DNA from: Hydnum rufescens UP504
Lineage: Eukaryota; Basidiomycota; Agaricomycetes; Cantharellales; Hydnaceae
Reading direction: 5' to 3'
DNA length: 20,163 bases
Assembly: GCA_014904985.1 (NCBI GenBank)
Contig: MU129140.1
Coordinates: 37,990 to 58,152 of the forward strand
In this document: positions 1 through 9,174 of the stretch, one piece after another
Position numbering within the stretch: position 1 is the stretch's first letter
Layout: each line of letters begins with the position of its first letter
Notes under the pieces: generated by a model
Seen by the model: the letters and a program-made list of their open reading frames with translations, nothing else
Database searches by the model: none
Told to the model about the DNA's origin: nothing
Made by a program: the position numbers and the translations under genes

Positions 1-164
1 GCCCCCTTTCACTTCAATTTACTGCTCACACATCTTCTGGAGATGGTATTTAGTCACTACATTCTGTCATGTGACTTGTGACCTGCACCAATTACCTCAT
101 TTGATGGCCAAGTCATGTGACTTCTGACTCCAGAACTATAGTCACATGTGTAAATTGCTGGATT
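1..164 (+). repeat. Left long terminal inverted repeat (TIR-A)
   Basis: The repeat begins GCCCCCTTTCACTTC and pairs with the reverse complement of 3423-3583. The match ends abruptly at GGATT (160-164), where the two copies diverge. It contains two copies of GTCATGTGAC (68-77 and 113-122). It may extend to the left of the window. Confidence 0.85.
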
Positions 165-279
165 CTTAGGAAGGAGATGTGGATCTAAAGCAGGATGTAA
201 AGGGAGTGGGCAGAGGCAGAGACTTGAGCAGAGGGTGTAGATATTCTGTGGTACCCCCTGAAAATGTTGGCTTCCTCAT

Positions 280-425
280 ACCTCAGGTTTCAGGTTTAAA
301 GCAGGTTTAAACCTGAACCTGACCTGAATGAGACCAAACCTCAAGTCAGGTTCAGGTTTTGCCTCATGGGTGATTTTGGAACCTGGTCAGGTTTAGGTTT
401 TGCCCAAATTGGGCAAAACCTGACT
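280..425. repeat. GTTTAAAC-centred degenerate repeat, cluster 1
   Basis: This stretch is composed of variants of AGGTTTAAACCTG and CAGGTTCAGGTTTTGCC. A perfect 14-bp palindrome, CAGGTTTAAACCTG, sits at 302-315. Related clusters lie at 895-1050 and 3205-3390. No coding potential is seen; the remaining bases between 165 and 1095 hold no recognisable feature. Confidence 0.6.
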
Positions 426-894
426 GTGGCAACCATACTTCTGGCACATGATTGAATTTGCAATTTTACATGCCCTTTTTCCCTTTTGGTATTTTTCATT
501 CATTTTTGGCATTTTTATGATGGAGGAGGATTTTTATTTTTAGAGATGATTCAACAATGACAATGATGGTTTATTCAGGAGGGTGGTGGGTGAACATAGG
601 AAAGTAGACTGTCTCTCTATCAACATTCCCATATACAATTGTCCTTATCTCCACCCTTACATGAAAATCAGAGTCATCAGAGTAGTCTCAGGTTATGCAG
701 TATGATTTGATGCAAGTGATCATATACATTTGGATCATGGTTGTTGTGTTTGGGCAAAAGTAACCCCTTCGTCTGATGTGAAGATTTAGAATAGGGTCAT
801 TTCGATCCCTGACATGCTGTATGAAGAAAATCATGTGTCCTATTGTATCCTCTGGGATGTATATGTCATCAAGGTTAGATGGGAGTATGGTTGC

Positions 895-1050
895 TGTGGT
901 TCAGTTTTGGTTCAGTTTTGACCAATCTGCTCAAAACCGTAACCTGACCCGGTTCCAGAATCTCCCATAGAGGCAAAACTGTAACCTGACCGGCAGTCCA
1001 GTTTCATAGTGGTTCAGTTCTGGTTTAAACTCAGTTTAAACCGGAACCCC
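895..1050. repeat. GTTTAAAC-centred degenerate repeat, cluster 2
   Basis: GGTTCAGTTTTG motifs are followed near 1021-1045 by two GTTTAAAC cores arranged as an inverted pair (GGTTTAAAC, then GTTTAAACC). The cluster matches the other two in composition and word content but is more diverged. It is noncoding. Confidence 0.5.
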
Positions 1051-1095
1051 AAGATAGGGAGTGAGCCACAGGTTTTGAGTAATTAAAAGTGACTA

Positions 1096-1690
1096 CTACA
1101 GAGTTTCCGTCTCATTTGCATCCCACTTTCTATGCACACCCTGTTCATAGCCCTCCCTTTCTTCCATTTGTTCCCTGTGCATCTTCCGAAGGTGGCCCTT
1201 AGCCAGCTGTATCTTACCAAAGTGTTCTGAAGTCAACTGGGTATGCAAATAGCTATCAGTGTCTTTACTAGAAGAAAAAACCCATTCACAAGGAACTGAT
1301 GATGCTTGAATGGCCAAGTAATCCTGTGCCATCAATGTGAGAACCGGGTATTGGCCTGTGTGATCCTAATCCCATGCTTAGTATTAATGAAGTCTTAAAA
1401 GGGGGAGAAGGGCCGAGAGTAAATATACCTTCCACCATTTCAACATGTTGAAGTTAGCCTTGGGTGCAAGAGGATCTACGATATATGCATCCAATTCTTT
1501 GCAAGCCCCAGATTCAGATGCTTCCTTCAATCTTCGCACTGTGACTGCATGGACATGGCAAGCATTTCAGTAACCTGCCTCATATGTACTTGCAACCACG
1601 GTGTTAGGAACAGCTGCAGTCAGGTGGGCTCGCTTTGCATCATATCATGACTTGTATTTGTCAAACTAATGAACCAAGTCATCTGTGAGC
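1096..1690 (-). pseudogene. hAT-family transposase, C-terminal fragment, decayed
   Basis: The minus-strand reading contains MAQDYLAIQASSVPCEWVFS, the signature of the hAT C-terminal dimerisation domain (usual form DYLAI.ASS..CER.FS; here the R is a W). Just upstream, separated by a 63-nt intron, the reading continues as FNMLKWWKDHTGQYPVL, the conserved WW segment that precedes this domain. In the family the domain dimerises the DDE transposase in the nucleus. Only about 190 codons remain, and the RNase H-like catalytic core is missing. Three in-frame stops lie upstream of the intron, one of them a TGA at 1567-1569, so the copy is dead. The normal stop lies just after the 1096 end. The assignment to hAT is firm; whether it belongs to the surrounding long-TIR unit is not known. 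Confidence 0.8.
1366..1428 (-). other. Spliceosomal intron in the hAT relic
   Basis: Reading the minus strand, the donor GTATAT starts at 1428 and the acceptor ATTAG ends at 1366, giving 63 nt. Removing it joins LKWWK to DHTGQYPVL, restoring the conserved hAT segment and skipping in-frame stops. A possible branch region ATTAATAC lies inside. The length is typical for basidiomycetes. Confidence 0.7.
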
Positions 1691-3204
1691 ACACATTACA
1701 ATAGAAGACCAAAGACTCCCCTCAATTCGGAATTTCTCAAGTGCCTGCTCACCATATATCTTCCACTCTCCCGGATATTGTCAGGGTTCGCCCCCAACTC
1801 CGGTCAACTCCGGTCAACTCCGGTCCTCGTCCGCCCACCTCCAGTCCGGTTCTCCACTTATTTCCCTTGCCCAAGTCCACTTTGCTTCTATGGTGAACAT
1901 TTTAATTGCAGCCCCTTGCAATGTCTTTTGTTTTTCCCTGGTTTATACAACTGAGCCTGAATCACCTTTCCTTGTGTAATACACCATTTCCATCCTTCAA
2001 TCCAAACCAAAATCTCTGCAAGTTTATACTCTCAAATTTGGTGATAGAAGTCACTTATTGTCAGGTATGGATCTTTCAATATCCATGTTTTTAATAGGTT
2101 TTTCTTTGTATCAGTCCTGGATTATTAAGTGAGTACCCACTTTGAATAACATTGTTTGGGTGGAGGTCAGACAATCTGTGGAGAAACTTTGACAAGGCAC
2201 AGATATGTTCTCTGGAACATGAAAAGAAAGGACAAATTCAATTTCGAGGTCATGACATACAGGGTTGATTTGTATATGGTTCCCCAAACTTGTATGTGGT
2301 CCAGTCAACTCTTTTTGTCTTTATATGCCATCAAATGCAACTTGGGATTGGGAAATAAAGATGATCATATGGGATTCAGGGTGGGTTAGTGGTTCAGGAT
2401 AGGATAGTTGAACTGCCAGTAAGATGATCATGTGAGTTCCAATGGCATGGTGAACACTTTTGATTTGGTGCCTTGGGGATAGTCATTTGATTTTGCTTTT
2501 ATGTCATTTTTGCATCCATAGGTCTGTGATCATGTGTCAACCTTTAATTTCGCTTGGCTTCCATGAGCTCGGATTCTTCCATTGATCAATCAGGGTCACT
2601 TGTTTCATATTTCGCTATTGTTCCCTTTTTGTATTAATGTCATCAGAATGTGGGTGGCAGGTGGAGTTTTATTTTGTAAATAGTTATATGATGACAGGGA
2701 TGGCATGTGTGGAAATATGGGTGGGGGCACTCCTTCATCCATCTATGTCTCCAAATACTTACAAAAAATGAGTGATTTGAATGAGGTGACCATCTGAACT
2801 GAAATTTTTGATTCGGATTTGATTCAGGTGAGCGAAAAATAGAATGTTCATTGTCATTTTTGGTGTCAGGATAAATATGCCAAATTCCCCCTAACTTGTA
2901 GTGATAGAAGGGTGATTTGTGGGTTGTTATGAATACTTTTAACTGATTTTGTTTCTGGCATTGCTGCAAAGTCCTGACACAAAAGAGGAATTTCATCAGC
3001 AGTTGAATTCAATTCACTGCTGGTTCTCAGTATTGCCTAGCTCCTGAACATTTAATGAATGTCCTTTAATGATCATGGTTTTTACCATACTGGTTGAGCC
3101 ATAGTTTTCAAGGTTGAAGTACAGTGGTTAGGTCTATGGGTGAAGGTATCTGATCACATTTTTAATGACTTTTATATCCAGTTGTTTGGCTTCTGGCTAT
3201 GGAT
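1691..3204. other. Noncoding interior of the long-TIR unit
   Basis: No supported gene is found in about 1.5 kb. ORFs here are short, overlap on both strands and show no family motif. The only local structure seen is a 10-bp triplication at 1795-1824 and an imperfect palindrome around 2998-3022 centred on TTGAATTCAA. Confidence 0.6.
1795..1824 (+). repeat. 10-bp tandem repeat, three copies
   Basis: CAACTCCGGT occurs three times in perfect tandem. Confidence 0.9.
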
Positions 3205-3390
3205 GCTGTGGTTCAGGTTTAAACCTGTGGAACCTGAGTTTAAACCTGAACCTGACCCAGGTCAGGTTCCATTGGGGTCAGGTTTCATTTCATTTTCTTC
3301 AGGTCAGGTTCAGGTTTTGCCTTGCCCTGAATCCAAAAACTGGTCTGAAACAGGTTTAAACCTGAACCTGAAAGGTAGGATGTACGCTTC
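3205..3390. repeat. GTTTAAAC-centred degenerate repeat, cluster 3
   Basis: The palindrome CAGGTTTAAACCTG occurs at 3214-3227 and again at 3351-3364, with GAGTTTAAACCTGAACC between them. CAGGTCAGGTTCAGGTTTTGCC matches the words of cluster 1. The ORFs that cross it are artefacts of the repeat. Confidence 0.65.
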
Positions 3391-3422
3391 CATTCCATTA
3401 AATTGACATTATTCTGGCACCA

Positions 3423-3583
3423 AATCCAGCAATTTACACATGGACTATAGTTCTGGAGTCAGAAGTCACATGACTTGGCCATCAAATGAGGTAATTGGTG
3501 CAGGTCACAGATCACATGACAGAATGTAGTGACTAAATACCATCTCCAGAAGATGTGTGAGCATAAATTGAAGTGAAGGGGGC
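3423..3583 (-). repeat. Right long terminal inverted repeat (TIR-A)
   Basis: This is the reverse complement of 1-164 with three 1-nt indels and two adjacent substitutions. It ends GAAGGGGGC at 3583 and is immediately followed by the second inverted-repeat family at 3584, with no spacer. Confidence 0.9.
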
Positions 3584-3659
3584 GGTCACATGATCATTCC
3601 AATGGCTGGGATCAATGGATATTCGCATTTTCTGATACTGGATGTTTTTATCTTCCACA
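3584..3659 (+). repeat. 76-bp inverted repeat, left copy (IR-B)
   Basis: GGTCACATGATCATTCC and the following bases, through CTTCCACA, match the reverse complement of 11055-11130 over 76 bp with one difference. That difference, at 3624, is CpG here and CpA/TpG in the partner. The copy abuts TIR-A directly. Confidence 0.9.
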
Positions 3660-3936
3660 GCAGGCAGTGGACGTGCACTCCGACTTCCTCAAGGTAGGAG
3701 GGTCCTAAATGCTGAGTTGCCACACACAACTGTGACTGTTCATCTTTCCCAAAAGCCACGTTTCCTTTTGCATGTTCCCTGAATGTAGTCAGATAAATGG
3801 TAGCAGCTTCATACAACCAAAGATATGGACCGCATGACTTGGGGCCAGATGGAATGCAGTTATTGTGAAGGCAAAGTTTGCAAGGGCTTTGGACTAAGGC
3901 TCCCAATGACTCTGGTCTTCTCGTCCACTCCTGCTG
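3586..3936 (-). pseudogene. Unrecognised ORF tail, possible last exon
   Basis: This is an open minus-strand reading of about 116 codons, ending in a TGA at 3586-3588. Its upstream end fits a 3' splice site (TGTAG at 3937-3941, followed by CAGCAGGAG). The protein has a Cys cluster (CKLCLHNNC) and a reasonable amino-acid mix, and ends IPAIGMIM. There is no convincing methionine start, so if real it is the final exon of a truncated or captured gene. Its last 24 codons coincide with the 76-bp repeat that recurs inverted at 11055-11130. I recognise no family; chance is a real alternative. Confidence 0.3.
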
Positions 3937-4350
3937 CTACAGTCTTAGAAAACAAAGCCTAGATTTGAGGCATTAATTATTGTATCCATGATTCTGTGGA
4001 TTCTTCACTATATACAAAACCATGAGTAAGTGCAACGTACCCTGTCTCGGACCTCTCTTACTTGATCGTATCCTGTGAATGAGGTTAGCTTCATCCATGA
4101 AGTGGGTGATGCAAGATATTCAACAGAACTGATTTCCTGGGTTTATTCCGGTCAAGGATAGATTTTAGCATGGTCGATTCATGAGAACAAGAAACATGTA
4201 GAGAAATATCTTAGACATATAAATGATGTAAACTGCCATCGCAGAAAAGACAACGACAAGATGAAATTATAATAAACAATGCTTGGAAAAGTACTCAGTG
4301 TGATGCCAATTATTGTGGGGTTATACCGCTTTTTGACCAAATTGGCACAG
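3937..4350. other. Noncoding stretch
   Basis: I see no gene. A possible upstream exon of the ORF tail may end at a GTACGT donor near 4040 on the minus strand, but coding support is weak. Confidence 0.4.
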
Positions 4351-4620
4351 GCTGTAGGCAGGTTCCTACCAGCCTCTATATAGAGGCTGGGACCTGCTTG
4401 AATAGTGCTCTATTAGGTCCCAAATGTATTGCCAGTTAAGGGTCCACATGTTATGTAATAAACCAAATCTGGCCTGTTTTAGTAATGTAACTTCCCTAAT
4501 GGGGCTAGGAAGAAAATCATATTACTAAATTTGGGTTATTACATAAGAAGAGACCCTTTTAGCTGGCAATACATTTGGAACCTAATAGAGTGCTATTCAA
4601 GCAGGTCCTTGCCTACACAG
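4351..4620. mobile_element. Fold-back MITE-like element
   Basis: The two halves are inverted copies about the centre near 4500. The left arm words ACCTGCTTGAATAG, CTCTATTAGGT, CCAAATGTATTGCCAG and TTATGTAATAA all recur in order on the opposite strand of the right arm. The left arm carries about 26 extra bases including a palindrome at 4370-4389. No coding capacity is present. This is the architecture of a fold-back or MITE element of about 270 bp; termini and target duplication are not certain. Confidence 0.7.
4370..4389. repeat. Perfect 20-bp palindrome
   Basis: CAGCCTCTATATAGAGGCTG is self-complementary over all 20 bases. It lies in the segment of the MITE left arm that has no partner in the right arm. 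Confidence 0.9.
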
Positions 4621-5086
4621 GAGGAGGAGGAGGAATTCTGGTTTATATACTGCAGTAGGCTCCCGGAGGGCCAAGAATGGTCCAAATACATGATGAGTCT
4701 GTACTTGGAAGTTAATCTAACAGTTTGAATGGGTATTGTCACGGGGGTGAGTGGAGGGGTGTAGATTCTATATAGTGCGGGTGTGCTCTGAGGTGGATGG
4801 GACAGTGAGACAGAGCCATGGGGTACATATAAGATGGAGGGGGCATATAGGAATTAATTGAAGTGAAACAGCATGCCTGGTGGTATGCCGGGTTGTTCAC
4901 ACATATGAAAGCTGACAGGGGGTGAACACTCCTGAGAGTGTTGACAGACAGTCCCTTCAGTCGCGGAGGTGGGAGGGGGAAAAACAGTTAGGGAGAGACA
5001 TGAACCATTCTGCCTTGATGTCGTGTCTTGTAGGTTGAATTTCTCCTGTGTCTCGGGCAATGGGGAATAGTTAGAGTGAGGTACAT
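4621..5086 (-). other. Probable 3' UTR of the LINE
   Basis: This lies directly downstream of the LINE ORF2 stop on the minus strand. There is no poly(A) tail (no T-run on the plus strand), so the exact 3' end is not defined. A 7-bp-stem hairpin (AACACTC, loop CTGA, GAGTGTT) lies near 4924-4941. The segment from about 4738 (TGTCACGGGGGTGAG) with a TATAAG at about 4830 resembles the start of some fungal LTRs, so a solo-LTR piece is an alternative. Confidence 0.35.
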
Positions 5087-8000
5087 TTAAGTCTTTGAGA
5101 ATGCTTCTGATGCCTCAATAAAGGCAGTGAGGCATACGTTACCATCTGTCGTGCCCAGGAGTTTTGCCGTATTGTGGTCTTGGTCCATGTCACCTAGTAA
5201 GTGGCAGTGTTCCATGTGGAGCACACATGACTGTAGGACATGTTCACAGGTCTGTAGGTCTTCGCTGCATGGGCAACAGACTTCTTTGTTGGGTACAAAT
5301 TTTGCATAGTAGCTCCCTATATGTGCGTGTCTGGTCAAGCATTGGACAACCTGGCTAAAGGTCTTCTGCCTGAGATTGCTGCACAGTGCCATTGGGTGGA
5401 GACTTGGGCTGAATTTGTCGGCAGGGTGGAAGGCTGAGTTGTGGTTGTGGGCTGAGGTGATCCATTCACATATCCAGCGCTCCAGGAGCTCTTGTTTCCA
5501 AAGGCTACCTGTGTAGGATAGTGAGAGAAACTTGGGATGGGTCAATACTTCAGCACCACCCCTTTTGGCCAGGAAGTCTGCACATTCATTGCCTATTATA
5601 TCAAGGTGTCCAGGTGCCCACCCCATCAGTATCACCAGGTCTTTGTTTGCATCTAATAGCTCAAGTACTGCCTTACGGAAGCACCTCGAACAATCTTGGG
5701 CTTTTCCAGGCTTTGCGCTGAAGGCTTGGTAAAGCACTCCTGTATTGTCCATGAAGAAGGCAATATGCTTGATTGATGTGGGGGCTGGGAGTGCTAGGAC
5801 ATAGTCTCATGTGAGTTCAGCTGCCACTGCAATACCTTCTATCTCTGTGTTGTAGATGACAATGTGCTCTCCCAGCGATGCTGAGAATTCGAATATCTGG
5901 TTGCCTAGGTGGTATGCTGCCACCCCTAAACCGGTTTTATGTACCCCATCTTTGAAGAACAACAAACCATCTGAGTACATGGCTAGTTGGCTGGGGTCTT
6001 GGTTGTGGACAAGTGATTCATTCTTGTGCCTCTTTGCCCACTCCTTCTTGAGTGATTTTCCCTTTAGTGGTGGCGGTATTGCTTGGGTAATCTGGCCTTT
6101 CAAGTTGTCATCCCATTCTGAACAGTGCCAGGGAGGGTCTGCAAACATCTTGATCTTCTCTGTGCCAGGAATCAAGTGTTGTGACATCTTCCATAGTCTA
6201 GTGCACTCAGCTTGTTTGGCTGCGTTGAGTGCCAGTTTATATGCATTTGGCCTGTCTGCACACCAGTTCTTCGACTTTATATGGGGCGGGGCAATGGGTG
6301 GTAGGTCCATCTCCTCCTGTCCATTCCGTTTTGCCATTGGCAAGCGGCAAATTACTGGATTACGCTCATCAAGCTTGTTCCAGCGATTTACTGCACAATC
6401 TGACAGATACTCCAGGTGGAGATTAACTGGCACCAGGGAGCAGACCATTGCCAGGGCTGCTACTGGTGTCGTTTTGAACGAACCACTGATGGAGCATGCA
6501 GCCTTGTTCTGAACAACCTGTAGTGCTGACGAGTGAGTTTTGGATCCTTTGTACCAGACCAGGCTGCAGAATGTCATTGTTGGGAGGACACATGTGTTGT
6601 ATAGCATGCGCAGATGGAGTTGGTGGAGGCCATGAAGCGAGTTCCCCAGCATCTTCAGGAGTGCAAGCATGCGGTTTCCCTTCTGGACCACATTTCTGAC
6701 GTGCTTGTTGAAAGCTAGCTTAGAGTTGTACATTATACCTAGCCACTTTAGATATTTGGATGGCTTGATAATAATAGGGGCGGCTGGATCCTCTGTCAGT
6801 ACAGTGACTGAGGGGCATGACTCACCCCTTGTCTGCCATGTGTAGTGTTGCAGTTTGTGCTTCACTTCATCCATGGCCAGGCCATGGGATCTAAGCCACT
6901 CCCTTGCAGCAGCAAACCCCAGTGTGAGGACTTTAGCATTGGTACTCAGCTTGTCTGACAACACTGCTAGTCTTCCATCATCCACATAGAGTGGAGTCAT
7001 GATTTCCCTGCAAGAGTTCTTCTTCATTTCTCAGTGGAGAGCAATACTGACATTATTACATGAGACTGCCTCTTGAATGTACCCAGCCAGGGGGGATGTA
7101 AATATGGCCACCAAGATTGGTGACACACATGACCCTTGGGGGATCCCTGTCTGGGTGGCTTTCAAGATGTCTCTTTTCCCATCAAGGTAGATAGAGCTTA
7201 GTCAGTCACTTAGAAATGAAGCCGTCCATTTTACAAGGGGGAGGGGGAGGCATAGATGCAGAGGATGGGATATGAAGTCAAAGAAACCCGTGATGTTGAA
7301 TGTGAGCACCAATGTGACCTGACAAATGTTTCTTGCTGCTTCTATATCATGAATGGCTGCCAGCACTGCATCTTCTGCAGATCTCCCTGGGACTCCCCCA
7401 AATTGGTCAGCTGGCAGGAGTTTATGGCTTACAGTGAGGTATGCCATGCGCTGAGCCACAATGTGCTCTATAACCTTCCCCAGGACTTCTAATAGCTGGA
7501 TTAGCCTATATGAGTGGGGCTTAGAATACGAGTCCTTCTTGGGTTTCCTCAGTGCTATTGCTATCGAGGTGTGGAATGGTTCTGGGTGGTAGCCAGTCTC
7601 GATAGCAAGTGTGCAGATGAGGAAAAGTTCCTCTTCTGCTACTTCCCAAGCCCACTGGTATGCTCTGCCCATCATCTCACTAATGCCTGGCACATTTAAT
7701 GGAGCTGCCTTGAATATTGAGTCATGTACCTCCTGTTTTGTTACTTTCACCCACTCAATATCGGCATCATGGTTGTTCATATCAGGGTATCTTGCATCAG
7801 GCAGGGGAGGTGGCACTGGGAACAGTGCTACCCTTAGTGCATCACATTTATCTTTGTGGCTCACTGCAGGTTCAGTTCTGACACCTCGCTCAATGGGGGA
7901 GGACATGAGTTGGCGTGACCCCCATGTCCATTTTGTGAATGAGTATAGAGTCTGGGGCATCATACCTTCAACTAGTGTGTTGTATTAGCTTGCCTTGGTC

Positions 8001-9174
8001 CTGCGGTATTGGTGCTTGAAGACTGCATGGAGGTGGATGACATTAATCTTTGCCATCTCCGACACCTCATGCCCCATAGCGAGGGTGTCACCGATGGACA
8101 TACGAGCTTCAGATATTGATTTGAGGGCTGCTGTAAGTTCTGGTGTCCACCACGGCCTGGCTCACAGTGATGCCCGTCAGACTGGGACAGCAGCTGAAGC
8201 AGCTGTCTGCATTGCATCTTGGAGGAATTTAGTTGCACAGTCTAGCTGAAGTGGGCTTACTGGGTGGAGGGTATGGGACAACAGCAGCTCAAAGGCCTCA
8301 TCATAGCTGTCATTGTCATCATGTATGGCCCTATATAGTGTTTTGGTGAAAGTCTGTTTGTTCGCATGCTTCCAATTGAACTTAGCTTGTGACAAATTAG
8401 ATATCTCCTCCCCAGCATTTTCAATGGAGAAGAATACTGGTCTGAGTCGGCATTGAATTCCTTCTCGACTGACCATTTTGTCAGTGCGTGGACATCATCA
8501 GCTCTCTGATTTGTGAATGTCAGGTCGAGCAGTGAGAGGAACTCGGCACTTTTGGATTGCCATGTTGTGAGATTATGAGGATTATGAATCATGAAATCGT
8601 TCTCTTGTAACCACATTACCGTGTCCTGTGCATGTTGGTCTCCATTACCATCCATTGCATGGCAGATTGGGTGGTGGAGGTTCCAATCACCCGTGAGAAT
8701 TGTGGCTGTGTCTTTGTCTAAAATGATTTCACATAGCTGGTCCACTGAGAAACCATCTGCCTCCTCCACTGCTGACTGATTGTATATGTCCACTAGTCAG
8801 GTTATTGGCTGGTTAGGACCTTGGCGTCTAACATCAAGTACCTGGATATCTAGATCATTAATTATATCTGAGTGGGCGACTATATCAAGGTTTGCTTCAG
8901 TATGGATGTAAGCCATGACCCATGGACATCTGTCCTCAGGCACAGTTGAGGTGGGCATTATGGGTTGCCATCCTTGCATGCTAACTCCACCATGGATGTC
9001 ATCTGCACTGGTAATGCTACCATACCAGGGTTCTTGAAGGAGGATAATGTCGAAATTACGTTCATGTGTTGAGGCGATGTTGAGGGCCGTGTGGCATATT
9101 TGATTGCTGCAGGCTGTGTTTAGGCAGTAGACATTAATTAGAGGGCTCTTAGCAGGGTTCTCAATGGGTGGCAT
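5087..9174 (-). pseudogene. LINE ORF2: endonuclease / reverse transcriptase / RNase H, inactivated
   Basis: About 1,360 codons. The endonuclease (residues ~10-245) shows FDIILLQEPWYG, TGDWNLHHP and a terminal SD..PVFFSIENA. The reverse transcriptase (~430-800) shows RKPKK...YRLI, QFGGVPGRSAEDA, TGIPQGSCVSPIL (motif B) and PLYVDDG (motif C, catalytic YVDD). RNase H (~1,060-1,230) keeps all four acidic residues: YSDG, NTEIEG, FFMDN and GNECADFLAK. A Cys/His motif (CCPC...CEHVLQSC) follows near 5240-5285. Stops lie at 8797-8799, 8177-8179, 8162-8164, 7985-7987 (TAA), 7202-7204, 7031-7033 and 5807-5809; all but one are TGA. A 1-nt frameshift lies at about 8438-8448, inside the endonuclease SDH motif. 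Motif A of RT reads TFNITGFF where the family has FDI: the catalytic aspartate is Asn (codon at 7295-7297). ORF2 starts with ATG at 9172-9174, overlapping the ORF1 end by 14 nt. Confidence 0.9.

Larger units (their letters stand above)
1..3583. mobile_element. Long-TIR DNA element, probably non-autonomous
   Basis: Bases 1-164 and 3423-3583 are inverted copies of each other, differing by three single-base indels and a CT/TC swap. That makes them terminal inverted repeats of a roughly 3.6-kb unit. The only coding trace inside is a decayed hAT transposase tail at 1096-1690, which may be an unrelated insertion because hAT elements normally have short TIRs of 10-30 bp. TIRs this long are usual for Mutator-like and some other DNA transposons. 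No target-site duplication can be tested, because the left end coincides with the window edge. The superfamily is therefore unassigned, and the true left end may lie outside the window. Confidence 0.6.

Noticed and set aside
2998..3022. Imperfect palindrome around TTGAATTCAA
   Set aside because: Arms do not align without gaps; within chance expectation for 20 kb.
4531..4728. Plus-strand ORF of 65 codons
   Set aside because: It runs through the right arm of the fold-back element and into repeat-rich sequence; no homology is apparent.
4738..4850. Solo LTR start (TGTCACGGGGGTGAG with a TATAAG about 90 bases on)
   Set aside because: It resembles LTR starts in some fungi, but no matching end, target duplication or second copy could be found, so it is mentioned only as an alternative within the LINE 3' UTR entry.
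5856..6512. Plus-strand ORF of 218 codons
   Set aside because: It is antisense to the RT/RNase H part of the LINE, whose minus-strand reading has clear catalytic motifs.
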